Source: Roseisalinus antarcticus (GTDB taxonomy: Bacteria > Pseudomonadota > Alphaproteobacteria > Rhodobacterales > Rhodobacteraceae). From it: a DNA stretch of 64,000 nt. The DNA lies in the NCBI RefSeq assembly GCF_900172355.1, contig NZ_FWFZ01000002.1:62001-126000 (forward strand). The letters are read 5' to 3'. Position 1 is the first letter of the stretch; every line of letters begins with the position of its first letter. Of this stretch, positions 9,240 to 17,390 are shown in pieces. A model generated the notes under the pieces. It saw only the letters and a program-made list of their open reading frames with translations, did not search any database and was not told the origin of the DNA. The position numbers and the translations under genes were made by a program.

Positions 9240-10697
9240 TCAGCTCCCCATCCGGCTTTCGAGCCGGGCAACCACCTCGGCAGACACTTCTTCCTCTTCC
9301 AGCTGCGCGAGGATCCGGGACTTCGCCTCGTCCGGCATCCGCGAGCCTTCGACGAAGGCCTTGAGGCGCGCCCTGCGGTCGGGCTCCAGCCGCAGGGTCT
9401 GCGGACCCTCCGGCAGGGCCGAGGCGCCGCCCGGCAGGATCGGCCGCACCTTGATCCCTGCGCCCAGAAGGGGCGAGCGTTCCGCGACGACCATCGACCC
9501 GCCCAGATCGGTGCCGCGGACGATCACATCGTCCCCCTGCCGGCGCAACAGCTCCACCTGGGCCAGTTCCAGTCGCTCGCCCTCGCCGACCACAAGCACG
9601 GTGCCGTCGGCGGCGACCGCGGTCGCCGGCAGACGCGCCACCCGCTCCAGCGCGGGCTCTGCGATGGTCACGGTGACGAAATCCCCGGGCCGGAACGCCG
9701 GCGCGGCGTCAAGCCGCGCAAACAGCAGCCGCCCGGTCTGACCTTCGGCGACCCCGGCACTTTCCCGGCTGAGCACGCCGCGGGCAGTCAGATCGACACC
9801 GGAGACGTCGAGCGTCACGGTCACCGGGGATTGCCGAAGGGCGCCCTCCGCATCCAGCAGCCGCGCGTATTGCGAGGTCGAGACCCGGAACGCCACCTCA
9901 AGCCGGCTCGGGTCGATCAGCTGCGCCAACAGCTCGTTCGACGTGATCCGCCCTCCTTCGATCACCGAGACCCCGGACAGGGTGCCGGCAAAGGCCGCCC
10001 GGATCTCGGTGTCGCCAAGGGTCCGCTCGGCCTCGTCGAGGTCGATGCGAATGCGGGACAATTCGGTCTGGGCGGAATCGATGCGCGCCTCGGCCTGCGC
10101 GACCGATTGGCGCCGCGACAGCACGGCGGCCCGCGCGGCCGACGCCGCAAGCTCCGCATCCTCCAGCGCCGCCGCGGTGACCACGCCCCGGCCGGCCAGG
10201 TCGCGCTGCCGCTCCAGGGCCTGCGTGCGCAGGGTCACCTGGTCCTCGGCGGCGGCCAGCTCGTCTTCGGCCAGGTTCAGCGCCCGCTCGGCGTCGCGCA
10301 CCTCGGCCAGGCCGTCCTGCAGATCGGCCTGAGCGCGGGCAAGCGCGGATTGCGCATCGGTCGGATCCACCCGCAAGAGCACCTCGTCGGCCGCCACGGT
10401 GCCGCCTTCGACAAAATTGTCGGCCACCGAGACGACCGTCCCGCCCACCGAGGCGCGAAGATCAAGCGTCCGCTGGCTGCGCAATTCGCCGAAGACGTCG
10501 AGCTCGGGGATGATGGATTCCGGAGTGAAATCGACCACGTTGACCGCGATGACCCGCTCGCGCTGCGGAAACGCCCGGGGCTCGGCGTTCATACGCGTCT
10601 CGACCGCGTCGAAAACGGTCCGACCGGCCAGCGCGAAAAGCGCCAGGGTGACAGACAGCAGGAAAATGCCGACAAGACTGCGGCGCAAGAATCTCAT
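9240..10697 (-). CDS. RND efflux periplasmic adaptor (HlyD/MFP family)
   Basis: A 485-residue membrane-fusion protein that would bridge the permease and an outer-membrane channel. It has an N-terminal membrane anchor (RRSLVGIFLLSVTLALFALAG), a lipoyl-like half motif around LRASVGGTVVSVADNFVEGG, a long coiled-coil hairpin rich in Ala, Glu and Arg (roughly 110-220), the second lipoyl half at FAGTLSGVSVIEGGRI, and beta-barrel domains after it. The ATG at 10697 directly precedes the anchor; the reading frame upstream of it is not conserved in character. It is the first gene of the two-gene efflux operon, and a repeat A copy lies just upstream. Confidence 0.93.
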   Translation of the reverse strand: MRFLRRSLVGIFLLSVTLALFALAGRTVFDAVETRMNAEPRAFPQRERVIAVNVVDFTPESIIPELDVFGELRSQRTLDLRASVGGTVVSVADNFVEGGTVAADEVLLRVDPTDAQSALARAQADLQDGLAEVRDAERALNLAEDELAAAEDQVTLRTQALERQRDLAGRGVVTAAALEDAELAASAARAAVLSRRQSVAQAEARIDSAQTELSRIRIDLDEAERTLGDTEIRAAFAGTLSGVSVIEGGRITSNELLAQLIDPSRLEVAFRVSTSQYARLLDAEGALRQSPVTVTLDVSGVDLTARGVLSRESAGVAEGQTGRLLFARLDAAPAFRPGDFVTVTIAEPALERVARLPATAVAADGTVLVVGEGERLELAQVELLRRQGDDVIVRGTDLGGSMVVAERSPLLGAGIKVRPILPGGASALPEGPQTLRLEPDRRARLKAFVEGSRMPDEAKSRILAQLEEEEVSAEVVARLESRMGS

Positions 10698-10826
10698 GAA
10701 AGTGTCCCCGGCTTCATGGTCAAACCACCCTGACGCATAGAAGTAGTCCAGCACGACATCGATTCAACGACGGGGCGTTCTGTTTCCGTCGCCCGCAGTG
10801 AGAGTTCCCTGGTCGTCAATGCGGCC

Positions 10827-10897
10827 CCTTCTTCTGGTTTCAAATATCCCGGGGGTGAATTGGACCGGCACGGGCCAAGAGGGGGCAGCGCCCCCTT
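10827..10897 (-). repeat. Dispersed intergenic repeat A, copy 2 (long form with GC hairpin)
   Basis: On the plus strand it reads CCTTCTTCTGG, an A-rich spacer, ATCCCGGGGGTGAATTGG, a variable segment, GCCAAGA, and then GGGGGCAGCGCCCCC, a hairpin with 6 bp arms. It is about 80 percent identical to the copy at 25156. It begins immediately beyond the TAA stop of the 10899-11405 gene and lies before the efflux operon, so it may act as a transcription boundary. Confidence 0.8.
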
Positions 10898-10898
10898 G

Positions 10899-11405
10899 TT
10901 ACCCGATCGGACAATCCATGACCTCGAGCTGGATCGCGAAGGTCGTCGCGGGTTCGTATTTCTGTCCGCCGACGTCGATGTAAAGCCGAGCGCCCTCTAC
11001 GAAGAGATCCGCGTCCGACAGGGTTCCCGTGCTCAATTCGGTGTCGACCCGGGCAGAGCGGAACAGCACGCAATCGACGAGGAAATCTAGAACATATCCA
11101 TTGAAACCGATTTCGGGGAAATACGCCGTGCTGTCCGGCGGGTAGCGGATGACGACCCGGTCGTCCGAGATGTCCACGTAGGCCGGGACGATGTCCCAGC
11201 CGTTCTGTGGCCCTTCCTGCTCCAGCCCGTATTCGAGCCCGGGGCCGACCTCTGCGACATGGCGCGCACCTTCGAAGATCGGCTTGTCGCGGTCGTCCTC
11301 ATAGAGCAATGCGCCGAACGTGACGGTGCGGCCCTCAAGGCCGCCGGAGGTCTCGCCCAGCGCCGGCGCCGCCAGCAGCAGCGCGAGGGCCAGACCCCGG
11401 ATCAC
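10899..11405 (-). CDS. Secreted protein of unknown function
   Basis: A 168-residue protein with a signal peptide ([17 protein letters not shown]) and a mature domain with no family I recognise. The start is a GTG whose bases overlap the accA stop (GTGA), which fixes the start and implies translational coupling to accA. The mature region has a repeated acidic, beta-rich character ([26 protein letters not shown]) and only two cysteines (in DFLVDCVLF and VMDCPIG), which could pair in the periplasm. Its linkage to accA does not in itself say what it does. Confidence 0.75.
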   Translation of the reverse strand: MIRGLALALLLAAPALGETSGGLEGRTVTFGALLYEDDRDKPIFEGARHVAEVGPGLEYGLEQEGPQNGWDIVPAYVDISDDRVVIRYPPDSTAYFPEIGFNGYVLDFLVDCVLFRSARVDTELSTGTLSDADLFVEGARLYIDVGGQKYEPATTFAIQLEVMDCPIG

Positions 11406-12364
11406 GCAGCCAGGCCTCTGGTCCCGAGGCCAAGATATTTCTTGCGTCGATTGTCGCGCAGCGCCTTGCCGTCCTGACCGGTGAGTTCGGACAACATGGC
11501 GCCGATCGCCTTGCCCACCGCGTCGATCGTCGCCGCGCGGTTGCGATGGGCGCCACCGGTCGCCTCGGGGATGATCCGGTCGCAGACGCCCAGTTCCGCC
11601 AGGTTCTGCGCGGTCAGTCGCAGCGCCTCGGCCGCCTCGCGCATTTTCTCGGCGTCCTTCCAGAGGATCGAGGCGCAGCCCTCCGGCGAGATTACCGAGT
11701 AGATCGAGTGCTGCAGCATCGCCACGCGGTTCGCCGTGGCGAAGGCGACGGCGCCACCCGATCCGCCCTCGCCGATGATCACCGAGACCAGCGGCACCTG
11801 CAGCCGCAGGCAGGTTTCGGTCGCCCGGGCGATGGCCTCGGACTGGCCGCGCTCTTCGGCGCCCTTGCCGGGATAGGCGCCGGGGGTGTCGACGAGGGTC
11901 ACCACGGGGATGCCGAAGCGGTCGGCCAGGTCCATCAGGCGGATCGCCTTGCGATAGCCCTCGGGGCGGGCCATGCCGAAATTCCGCTCGATCCGGCTCT
12001 TGGTGTCGTTGCCCTTCTCGTGGCCGATGACCATGACGGGCCGCCCCTCGAGCCGGGCGAGCCCGCCCATGACCGCATCGTCGTCGGCGAAATTGCGGTC
12101 GCCGGCCAAGGGGGTCCACTCGGTGAAGAGCGCGTCGATGTAATCCTTGCAATGGGGCCGCTCGGGGTGCCGCGCCACCTGGCATTTGCGCCAGGGCGTG
12201 AGATCGGCATAGAGCGACTTGAGAAGGTCGGCCGCCTTCTTGTCGAGGCCCTTGGCCTCGTCCTCGACATCCATGCCTTCGGTCGTCCTGGCAAGAGAGC
12301 GCAGCTCGGCCGCCTTGCCCTCAATCTCCGCGAGGGGTTTTTCGAAATCGAGGTAGATGGTCAT
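11402..12364 (-). CDS. accA: Acetyl-CoA carboxylase carboxyltransferase, alpha subunit
   Basis: With AccD it forms the carboxyltransferase that transfers CO2 from biotin to acetyl-CoA, giving malonyl-CoA for fatty acid synthesis. The 320 residues begin [21 protein letters not shown] and include [13 protein letters not shown], the GDDRNFADD-type region ([12 protein letters not shown]), [14 protein letters not shown] and the oxyanion glycines of [13 protein letters not shown], all standard AccA signatures. The length matches the family. A secreted protein gene overlaps its stop by four bases. AccD is not in the window, as is usual for split acc genes. Confidence 0.97.
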   Translation of the reverse strand: MTIYLDFEKPLAEIEGKAAELRSLARTTEGMDVEDEAKGLDKKAADLLKSLYADLTPWRKCQVARHPERPHCKDYIDALFTEWTPLAGDRNFADDDAVMGGLARLEGRPVMVIGHEKGNDTKSRIERNFGMARPEGYRKAIRLMDLADRFGIPVVTLVDTPGAYPGKGAEERGQSEAIARATETCLRLQVPLVSVIIGEGGSGGAVAFATANRVAMLQHSIYSVISPEGCASILWKDAEKMREAAEALRLTAQNLAELGVCDRIIPEATGGAHRNRAATIDAVGKAIGAMLSELTGQDGKALRDNRRKKYLGLGTRGLAA

Positions 12365-12480
12365 GAAGAGTCCCGGGGTGAACGCGTTGGAAGGCTATAT
12401 GGCGCGTTGGCCGGTCTGATGCAACGAATCCGGGACAACCGAGCCCGGGCGCGGCGGGCGGCCCTGTATGAGCAGGGTTC

Positions 12481-12541
12481 GGGATGGTCGGTGACGCTCG
12501 CCGGTCCCTGCCGGGACCGACATCGCCCCACCCACCATCCC
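12481..12541. repeat. Dispersed hairpin repeat B, copy 1
   Basis: A nested inverted repeat: outer arms GGGATGGT and ACCATCCC enclose the shared core GACGCTCGC, an inner hairpin GGTCCC-TGCC-GGGACC, and the shared ATCGCCCC. Three other copies (26802, 57831, 63547) share the core. The outer arm here has T:A where two other copies have C:G on both sides, which is a compensatory change. It lies 11 bases beyond the stop of the 12552-13214 gene. Confidence 0.75.
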
Positions 12542-12551
12542 TTGGTCGCGC

Positions 12552-13214
12552 CTAGTCGATGCCGAAGCGCCGATCGACGAGATCGGCGAAGGTCTCGTCG
12601 AAGCGGCTATCCGCGATACGGCTGAGTTGGTAATAGACCGTGCCGATGGGCTGGGGCAGCTGGACGTCCAACATCAGGAAACCGTCCGAGCAGGTGTAGC
12701 CGATCGCGGGGGTGAAGCCGCCGATTTCGGTGACGGCGAAGCCCGCCGCCCCGCGCGTGCCGTCCGACGCTGTCATGTCCATGTTCAGCAGCGGGGGCGT
12801 GACCTCGAGCGTGCAGAAGGACAGGGTGCCGCCATCGCCCCAGATCCGTCCGACCTCGGTGCCGATCGCCAGATCGGTGATCAGCACGCTGATGCCGTCG
12901 CCATCCTCGTCGTCGATCAGGGTCGTCGCGTTCGTCGCGAAGGGGAGCGTCACGTAGAGCCCGTCCTCGTAGATCGTGAGGCCGAGCGCGGGGGGCACGT
13001 CGGGCAAGACATCCACGCCCGGCATCCGCTCCAGCGCGTCCCGGACCGCCATGCCGGCCGTGTTCTCTCCGATCCAGTTGCCGACAAGACAGGGATCCGG
13101 CGCCGGCAGGTCACCAGCGCAGATGCCCTGTGCCGTGGCGGACCGGGGCAGGAGGGTGGCGGCCGCGAGGATAGCGACCCGGGCCGTGAGTCGGATGATG
13201 TGGGTGGTTGTCAT
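12552..13214 (-). CDS. Secreted protein of unknown function
   Basis: A 220-residue protein with a signal peptide (TTTHIIRLTARVAILAAATLLPRSATA, cut before QG). The start ATG at 13214 has a perfect AGGAGG 7 bases upstream. The mature protein has five cysteines, in ICAGDLPAPDPCLVGNW, FCTLEV and YTCSDGF; the PDPCLVGNWIG segment resembles the opening of lipocalin-like folds that begin with a G-x-W. I see no catalytic motif. The gene is single and lies between accA and a VPxPA-CTERM gene that runs the other way. The lipocalin comparison is a weak impression. Confidence 0.75.
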   Translation of the reverse strand: MTTTHIIRLTARVAILAAATLLPRSATAQGICAGDLPAPDPCLVGNWIGENTAGMAVRDALERMPGVDVLPDVPPALGLTIYEDGLYVTLPFATNATTLIDDEDGDGISVLITDLAIGTEVGRIWGDGGTLSFCTLEVTPPLLNMDMTASDGTRGAAGFAVTEIGGFTPAIGYTCSDGFLMLDVQLPQPIGTVYYQLSRIADSRFDETFADLVDRRFGID

Positions 13215-13374
13215 TGGCAATCCTCCTGCGCAGGGGTCGGATCAGGATAGCATGGATGCAGGGCCTCGTCGCAGTGTGAAACGGGCGACCTGTCATTGCC
13301 GATGGGTGCGGGGTCTTGACGTCGGGGGAATTTCCATAGATCACTCGATAAATTGTAGGGTGAGGAGATCGACG

Positions 13375-14127
13375 ATGAAACGAGCCATTTGTATTGGCGC
13401 AGTATTGGCAGCGATCGCCACAACGCCGGTCACTGCGATGCCGATCGATCCGACGATCGGGACCGAGGGGGACCTCGCGGATTTCGGAACCAACGTGACC
13501 TTCTCGGGGTCCGGCATCCCCACATCCCCGGCCAACTACGGCACCTTCACCGATATCGCGGGGAACGAGCTGTTGCTCGGGATCCTTGCCACCCGACGTT
13601 ATAGTGCTGCCCCTACGCCGGTGTCCGATAGTGACGGCACCTATTCGGTTCAACCCGGACTCGCTGCCGCTGGTTCAGACCCAACTCCCCGTGCGCTCTG
13701 GAACTTCAGCTTCTATGCAGAGCTTTTCCCCGCAACGGGAACCGGGCTGCTGCTGGAGAACATCGGCCTGAAGCTGTTCTACGACCTCGACCCGACCGCG
13801 GCTACCGACCGCGACGACATGGGAATCATCGACCTGTCCGGCCTTTTGACCGGGACGGGCGGGAACATCGTGCAAGCAAGCCAGAACGCAACATTCGGCT
13901 ACCTCACCACCGGAGACCCGGGGGTGACGGCGCCGACCGTGTCCGCGTTCAATGCCAACGGCGGTGAATACAGCTTCTTGCTGGCGGCGTCGAGCTTTAC
14001 CACGGCGGCCGCGACCGGAATCGGCATGAACGTCGCGCCCGTGCCGGTGCCTGCGACGTTTGGAATGCTGCTGGCCGGTCTGGCCGCCTTTGCCTTCGTC
14101 GGCCGCAGACGGCGGGTAGCCGTCTGA
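13375..14127 (+). CDS. VPxPA-CTERM sorting domain protein
   Basis: A secreted protein of 250 residues with a signal peptide (MKRAICIGAVLAAIATTPVTA) and a C-terminal tripartite sorting signal: VPVPA (223-227), a hydrophobic helix (TFGMLLAGLAAFAFVG) and a basic tail RRRR. This is the arrangement of PEP-CTERM-like proteins, in the VPLPA-CTERM subclass that Rhodobacteraceae pair with a dedicated exosortase. The exosortase would cut at the motif and pass the protein to the cell surface or matrix. The middle region is Gly/Thr/Ala-rich and beta-like with no named domain. GAGGAG lies 7 bases before the ATG. No exosortase gene is in the window. Confidence 0.85.
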   Translation: MKRAICIGAVLAAIATTPVTAMPIDPTIGTEGDLADFGTNVTFSGSGIPTSPANYGTFTDIAGNELLLGILATRRYSAAPTPVSDSDGTYSVQPGLAAAGSDPTPRALWNFSFYAELFPATGTGLLLENIGLKLFYDLDPTAATDRDDMGIIDLSGLLTGTGGNIVQASQNATFGYLTTGDPGVTAPTVSAFNANGGEYSFLLAASSFTTAAATGIGMNVAPVPVPATFGMLLAGLAAFAFVGRRRRVAV

Positions 14128-14136
14128 CTGATAGCG

Positions 14137-14163
14137 TGATCGCGGGCCACTAGCCCGCGATCA
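14137..14163. terminator. Bidirectional hairpin between the VPxPA-CTERM gene and mcl1
   Basis: A perfect 11 bp stem (TGATCGCGGGC with its complement) closes a 5-base loop CACTA. The loop holds the TAG stop of the malyl-CoA lyase gene on the minus strand. It lies 9 bases past the stop of the convergent VPxPA-CTERM gene. No T-run follows in either direction. Confidence 0.65.
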
Positions 14164-15106
14164 TCTCTGACTGCCGGACGATGACCTCGGCCTGCTTGAT
14201 CGAGGCGATGTCCACCAGGCGGCCCTTGTAGACCGTAGCCCCCTCGCCCCGTGCCTTCGCGGCCTCCATCGCAGCCAGGATCTCTCGTGCTTCGGCCACA
14301 GCGGCCTCTGTCGGGGTGAAGACCTCGTTCGCCAGGGCGACCTGCCTGGGGTGGATCGCCCATTTCCCGACCATCCCGAGCGTGGCGGACCGGCGGGCCT
14401 GGGCGCGGAAGCCCTCGTCGTCGGAGAAATCGCCGAAGGGACCGTCGACCGGCAGGACGCCGTGGGTGCGGCAGGCGGCGACGATCGCGGCCTGAGCCCA
14501 GTGCCAGGGGTCGGAATAGTGCCGCGCCCCGTCGTGCAGCATGTAATATTGTTCCTGGGTGCCGCCGATGCCGGTGGTGGCCATGCCCATGGAGGCCGCA
14601 AAATCCGCGGCCCCGAGGGACATCGCCTGAAGCCGGGGCGAGGCGGCGGCGATCTCTTCTACATGGGCGATGCCGGCGGCGCTTTCGATGATGACCTCGA
14701 AGGCGATGGGGCTGTCGCGGCCCATGGCCCGCTCCACCGCCGTCACGAGCGCATCGACGGCGTAGAGGTCCGCGGCGCAACCGACCTTGGGGATCATGAT
14801 CTGGTCGAGCCGATCCGAGCCCTGCTCCAGTAGATCGACCACGTCGCGGTACCACCACGGCGTGTCGAGGCCGTTGATCCGGACCGAGAGGGTCTTGGTC
14901 CCCCAGTCGACGTCGCGGGTGGCGGCGATGATGTTGGCGCGGGCGCTGTCCTTGTCGCTGGGGGCAACGCTGTCCTCGAGGTCGAGGTTGATGACGTCCG
15001 CGGCGGACCCGGCCATCTTCTCGAAGATCGCGGGGCGCGAGCCGGGGCCGAAGAGTTGGCAGCGATTCGGACGGGCGGGCGGCGTGGGTTGTCGTCGAAA
15101 GGACAT
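14150..15106 (-). CDS. mcl1: L-malyl-CoA / beta-methylmalyl-CoA lyase
   Basis: The enzyme cleaves beta-methylmalyl-CoA and malyl-CoA reversibly to glyoxylate plus propionyl-CoA or acetyl-CoA, a step of the ethylmalonyl-CoA pathway for acetate assimilation. The 318 residues match Rhodobacter Mcl1 nearly throughout: RPNRCQLFGPGSRPAIFEKM at the start, INLDLEDSVAP (39-49), the conserved arginine in SVRINGLDTPW (R77), FEVIIESAAGIAHVEE (with the metal-binding E141), and PVDGPFGDFSDDEGF. The fold is the citrate-lyase beta-like TIM barrel. The ATG at 15106 follows AGATTACCTGCCC with no strong SD, but the protein start is conserved. It runs divergently from dgcN. Confidence 0.96.
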   Translation of the reverse strand: MSFRRQPTPPARPNRCQLFGPGSRPAIFEKMAGSAADVINLDLEDSVAPSDKDSARANIIAATRDVDWGTKTLSVRINGLDTPWWYRDVVDLLEQGSDRLDQIMIPKVGCAADLYAVDALVTAVERAMGRDSPIAFEVIIESAAGIAHVEEIAAASPRLQAMSLGAADFAASMGMATTGIGGTQEQYYMLHDGARHYSDPWHWAQAAIVAACRTHGVLPVDGPFGDFSDDEGFRAQARRSATLGMVGKWAIHPRQVALANEVFTPTEAAVAEAREILAAMEAAKARGEGATVYKGRLVDIASIKQAEVIVRQSEMIAG

Positions 15107-15298
15107 GGGCAGGTAATCTTTGTTCGTTTCAGGTTTAGTTGTGGTTATTATCTTGCGCAGGGCGAGGCAAGGCTCTTTTGCAGGTGCAGAAACATTCGGG
15201 CGGGCCGGGATGAGCGTCCGACCCGGCGGCAGGCGGTTGCCACGGGGGGCGGTCCGTGATGGATTCCTCGAAACCCGAGGCCGAAGGACGAGACCTGC

Positions 15299-16300
15299 AT
15301 GATCAAGACACCTTACCTGTTGTTTCTGGGCGATGCGCCCGACGCGCTGGCGGCGAAGGTGGCGCAAGGGATCCGCGACTGGCGCCCGGAGAACGCGGTC
15401 GGCCAGTTCCGCCTGCCCGGCTGCAAGGCCGACCTGCGGTTGCCTAACATGACGCTGGACGAGGCGCGGAGTGCCGGGGCGCAGACCCTGGTGATCGGTG
15501 TCGCGAACCGCGGGGGGGTGATCTCCGAGAGCTGGATGGAGGTTCTGGTCGCTGCCGTAGAGGCCGGGTTCGACATCGCCTCGGGGCTGCATACGCTGCT
15601 GCGCGACCAGCCGCGGCTGGTGGCGGCGGCGGAGGCCAACGGGCGGCTGCTGCACGACGTCCGGCTGCCCGCGGTCAAGTATCCGATCGCCGATGGCGTG
15701 AAGCGCACGGGCAAGCGTTGCCTTGCGGTGGGCACGGATTGCTCGGCCGGCAAGATGTACACCGCGCTGGCGATGGATGCCGAGATGCGGCGCCGGGGGC
15801 AGAAGTCGACGTTCCGGGCGACCGGCCAGACCGGCATCCTGGTGACCGGCGAGGGCGTGCCGCTGGACGCGGTGATCGCGGATTTCATGGCCGGGTCGAT
15901 CGAGTGGCTGACCCCCGACAACGACGCGGACCATTGGGACCATATCGAGGGCCAGGGGTCGTTGTTCCACGTCTCTTATTCCGGGGTGACGCTGGCGCTG
16001 ATCCACGGCGGCCAGCCCGACGCGCTGATCCTTTCGCACGAGCCGACGCGGACCCACATGCGGGGGCTGCCCGGCTATGCGCTGCCATCGCTGGAGGCCC
16101 TGCGGGACACCGCGCTGCCGCTGGCGCGGGTCGCGAACCCGGCGTGCCAGGTCGCTGGGATCTCGGTCAATACCGCCGCGCTGGGCGAGGACGAGGCGCT
16201 GGCCTGCCTGAAGGAAATCGAGGATCGGATGGGCCTGCCGGCCGCGGATCCGTTCCGCCAGGGGGCGGGGCGGCTGGTGGACGCGCTGGCGGCGATCTGA
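15299..16300 (+). CDS. dgcN: D-glutamate N-acetyltransferase DgcN (DUF1611 family)
   Basis: A 333-residue protein of the DUF1611 family. A P-loop-like turn GTDCSAGKMYTAL (145-157) follows an N-terminal Rossmann-type half, and later blocks FRATGQTGI, GQGSLFHVSYSGVTLALIHG and HEPTRTHMRG are typical of the family. Marine bacterial members (DgcN) acetylate D-glutamate, and the partner DgcA converts the product to N-acetyl-L-glutamate. DgcA is encoded 66 bases downstream, which supports this call strongly. Some DUF1611 proteins have been annotated only as NAD-dependent epimerases, so the specific activity rests on the pairing. Confidence 0.88.
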   Translation: MIKTPYLLFLGDAPDALAAKVAQGIRDWRPENAVGQFRLPGCKADLRLPNMTLDEARSAGAQTLVIGVANRGGVISESWMEVLVAAVEAGFDIASGLHTLLRDQPRLVAAAEANGRLLHDVRLPAVKYPIADGVKRTGKRCLAVGTDCSAGKMYTALAMDAEMRRRGQKSTFRATGQTGILVTGEGVPLDAVIADFMAGSIEWLTPDNDADHWDHIEGQGSLFHVSYSGVTLALIHGGQPDALILSHEPTRTHMRGLPGYALPSLEALRDTALPLARVANPACQVAGISVNTAALGEDEALACLKEIEDRMGLPAADPFRQGAGRLVDALAAI

Positions 16301-16320
16301 CGGCGCGTCTGGCCGGTGGC

Positions 16321-16359
16321 GGAGCCTCCGGCGGGGATATTATCAAGGCAATGAAGGAG
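16321..16359 (+). repeat. Dispersed intergenic repeat A, copy 3, supplying the dgcA ribosome site
   Basis: It reads GGAGCCTCCGGCGGGGATAT, a short spacer, then CAATGAAGGAG. The final AAGGAG is the ribosome-binding site of dgcA, 7 bases before its TTG start, so the repeat is part of the dgcA translation start region. Confidence 0.75.
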
Positions 16360-16366
16360 CGGGCGC

Positions 16367-17314
16367 TTGCGTGTTGAAGCCGAGAGTTTTCGTCTGGCGG
16401 AGGCGTTCACGATTGCGCGGGGGTCGCGCACCGAGGCGCGGGTCCTGACGGTTCATGCCGGGCAGGGCCGGGGCGAATGCGTGCCCTATGCCCGCTATGG
16501 CGAGTCGCTGGAAAGCGTGGCGGCGCAGATCGCCGACCTCCCGGAGGCGATCGACCGGGCGGATTTGCAGGACGCCCTGCCGGGCGGCGCGGCGCGGAAT
16601 GCGGTGGATTGTGCGTTGTGGGACGCCGAGGCCAAGGCGGCCGGGCGTCGCGTCTGGGAGATGGCGGGGCTGGCGCGGCCCGGGCCGGAGGTGACGGCCT
16701 ATACGCTGTCGCTCGACACGGCGGAGAAGATGGAAGCGGCGGCGGCGCGGCATGCCCATCGGCCGTTGCTGAAGATCAAGCTGGGGGGCGAGGGCGACAT
16801 GGCGCGGCTGGAGGCCGTTCGGCGCGGCGCACCAGGCGCCCGGATCATCGTCGATGCCAACGAGGGCTGGACCGCCGAGATCTATTCGGAGCTTGCGCCG
16901 CACATGGTGCGGCTTGGGGTGGACATGGTCGAGCAGCCGCTGCCCGTGGGCCAGGACGAGATCCTGGCCGAGATCGCACGGCCCCTGCCGGTCTGTGCCG
17001 ACGAAAGCTGTCATGACCGGGCCTCTCTGCCCGGGCTTCGGGGCAAGTACGACATGGTGAACATCAAGCTCGACAAGACCGGCGGCCTGACCGAGGCGCT
17101 GGCGCTGAGGGCGGAGGCCGAGGCGTCGGGGTTCCGGATCATGGTGGGCTGCATGGTGGGCTCGTCCCTGGCGATGGCGCCGGCGGTCCTGGTGGCGCAG
17201 GGGGCCGAGGTCGTGGACCTCGACGCGCCGCTTCTGCTGGCGGAAGATCGCGCCACGCCGCTGCTCTACGACGGGGCCGGCGTGCATCCGCCGGAGGCCG
17301 CGCTCTGGGGGTGA
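16367..17314 (+). CDS. dgcA: N-acetyl-D-glutamate racemase DgcA (enolase superfamily)
   Basis: A 315-residue member of the dipeptide-epimerase branch of the enolase superfamily. The KxK acid/base pair is in LLKIKLGG (K136, K138); the metal ligands are D163 (VDANEGW), E189 (VEQPL) and D212 (CADES); and the opposing lysines are in VNIKLDKTGG (231-240). In the DgcN-DgcA pathway it epimerises N-acetyl-D-glutamate to N-acetyl-L-glutamate. The start is a TTG at 16367, with AAGGAG 7 bases upstream, and gives MRVEAESFRLAEAFTIARGS, the expected barrel-cap start. Without the neighbour it could be called an L-Ala-D/L-Glu epimerase of peptidoglycan recycling, a closely related activity. Confidence 0.88.
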   Translation: MRVEAESFRLAEAFTIARGSRTEARVLTVHAGQGRGECVPYARYGESLESVAAQIADLPEAIDRADLQDALPGGAARNAVDCALWDAEAKAAGRRVWEMAGLARPGPEVTAYTLSLDTAEKMEAAAARHAHRPLLKIKLGGEGDMARLEAVRRGAPGARIIVDANEGWTAEIYSELAPHMVRLGVDMVEQPLPVGQDEILAEIARPLPVCADESCHDRASLPGLRGKYDMVNIKLDKTGGLTEALALRAEAEASGFRIMVGCMVGSSLAMAPAVLVAQGAEVVDLDAPLLLAEDRATPLLYDGAGVHPPEAALWG

Positions 17315-17390
17315 GGGCCGGCCATCGTCTTGGGGCTTGACCCCGGGGCGCGATTTGAGGACCACGCGGAAGATCCAGAGGAGAACCGCC

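Noticed and set aside
7740-10733. 997-codon plus-strand open frame across the RND genes
   Set aside because: High GC leaves the antisense strand open; the minus-strand frames give complete RND permease and adaptor proteins.
15176-15192. Near-palindrome TTTTGCAGGTGCAGAAA between mcl1 and dgcN as an operator
   Set aside because: It vaguely resembles the TTTGCAAA sites of ScfR-type regulators of propionyl-CoA genes, but the arms mismatch and one example is too little to claim it.
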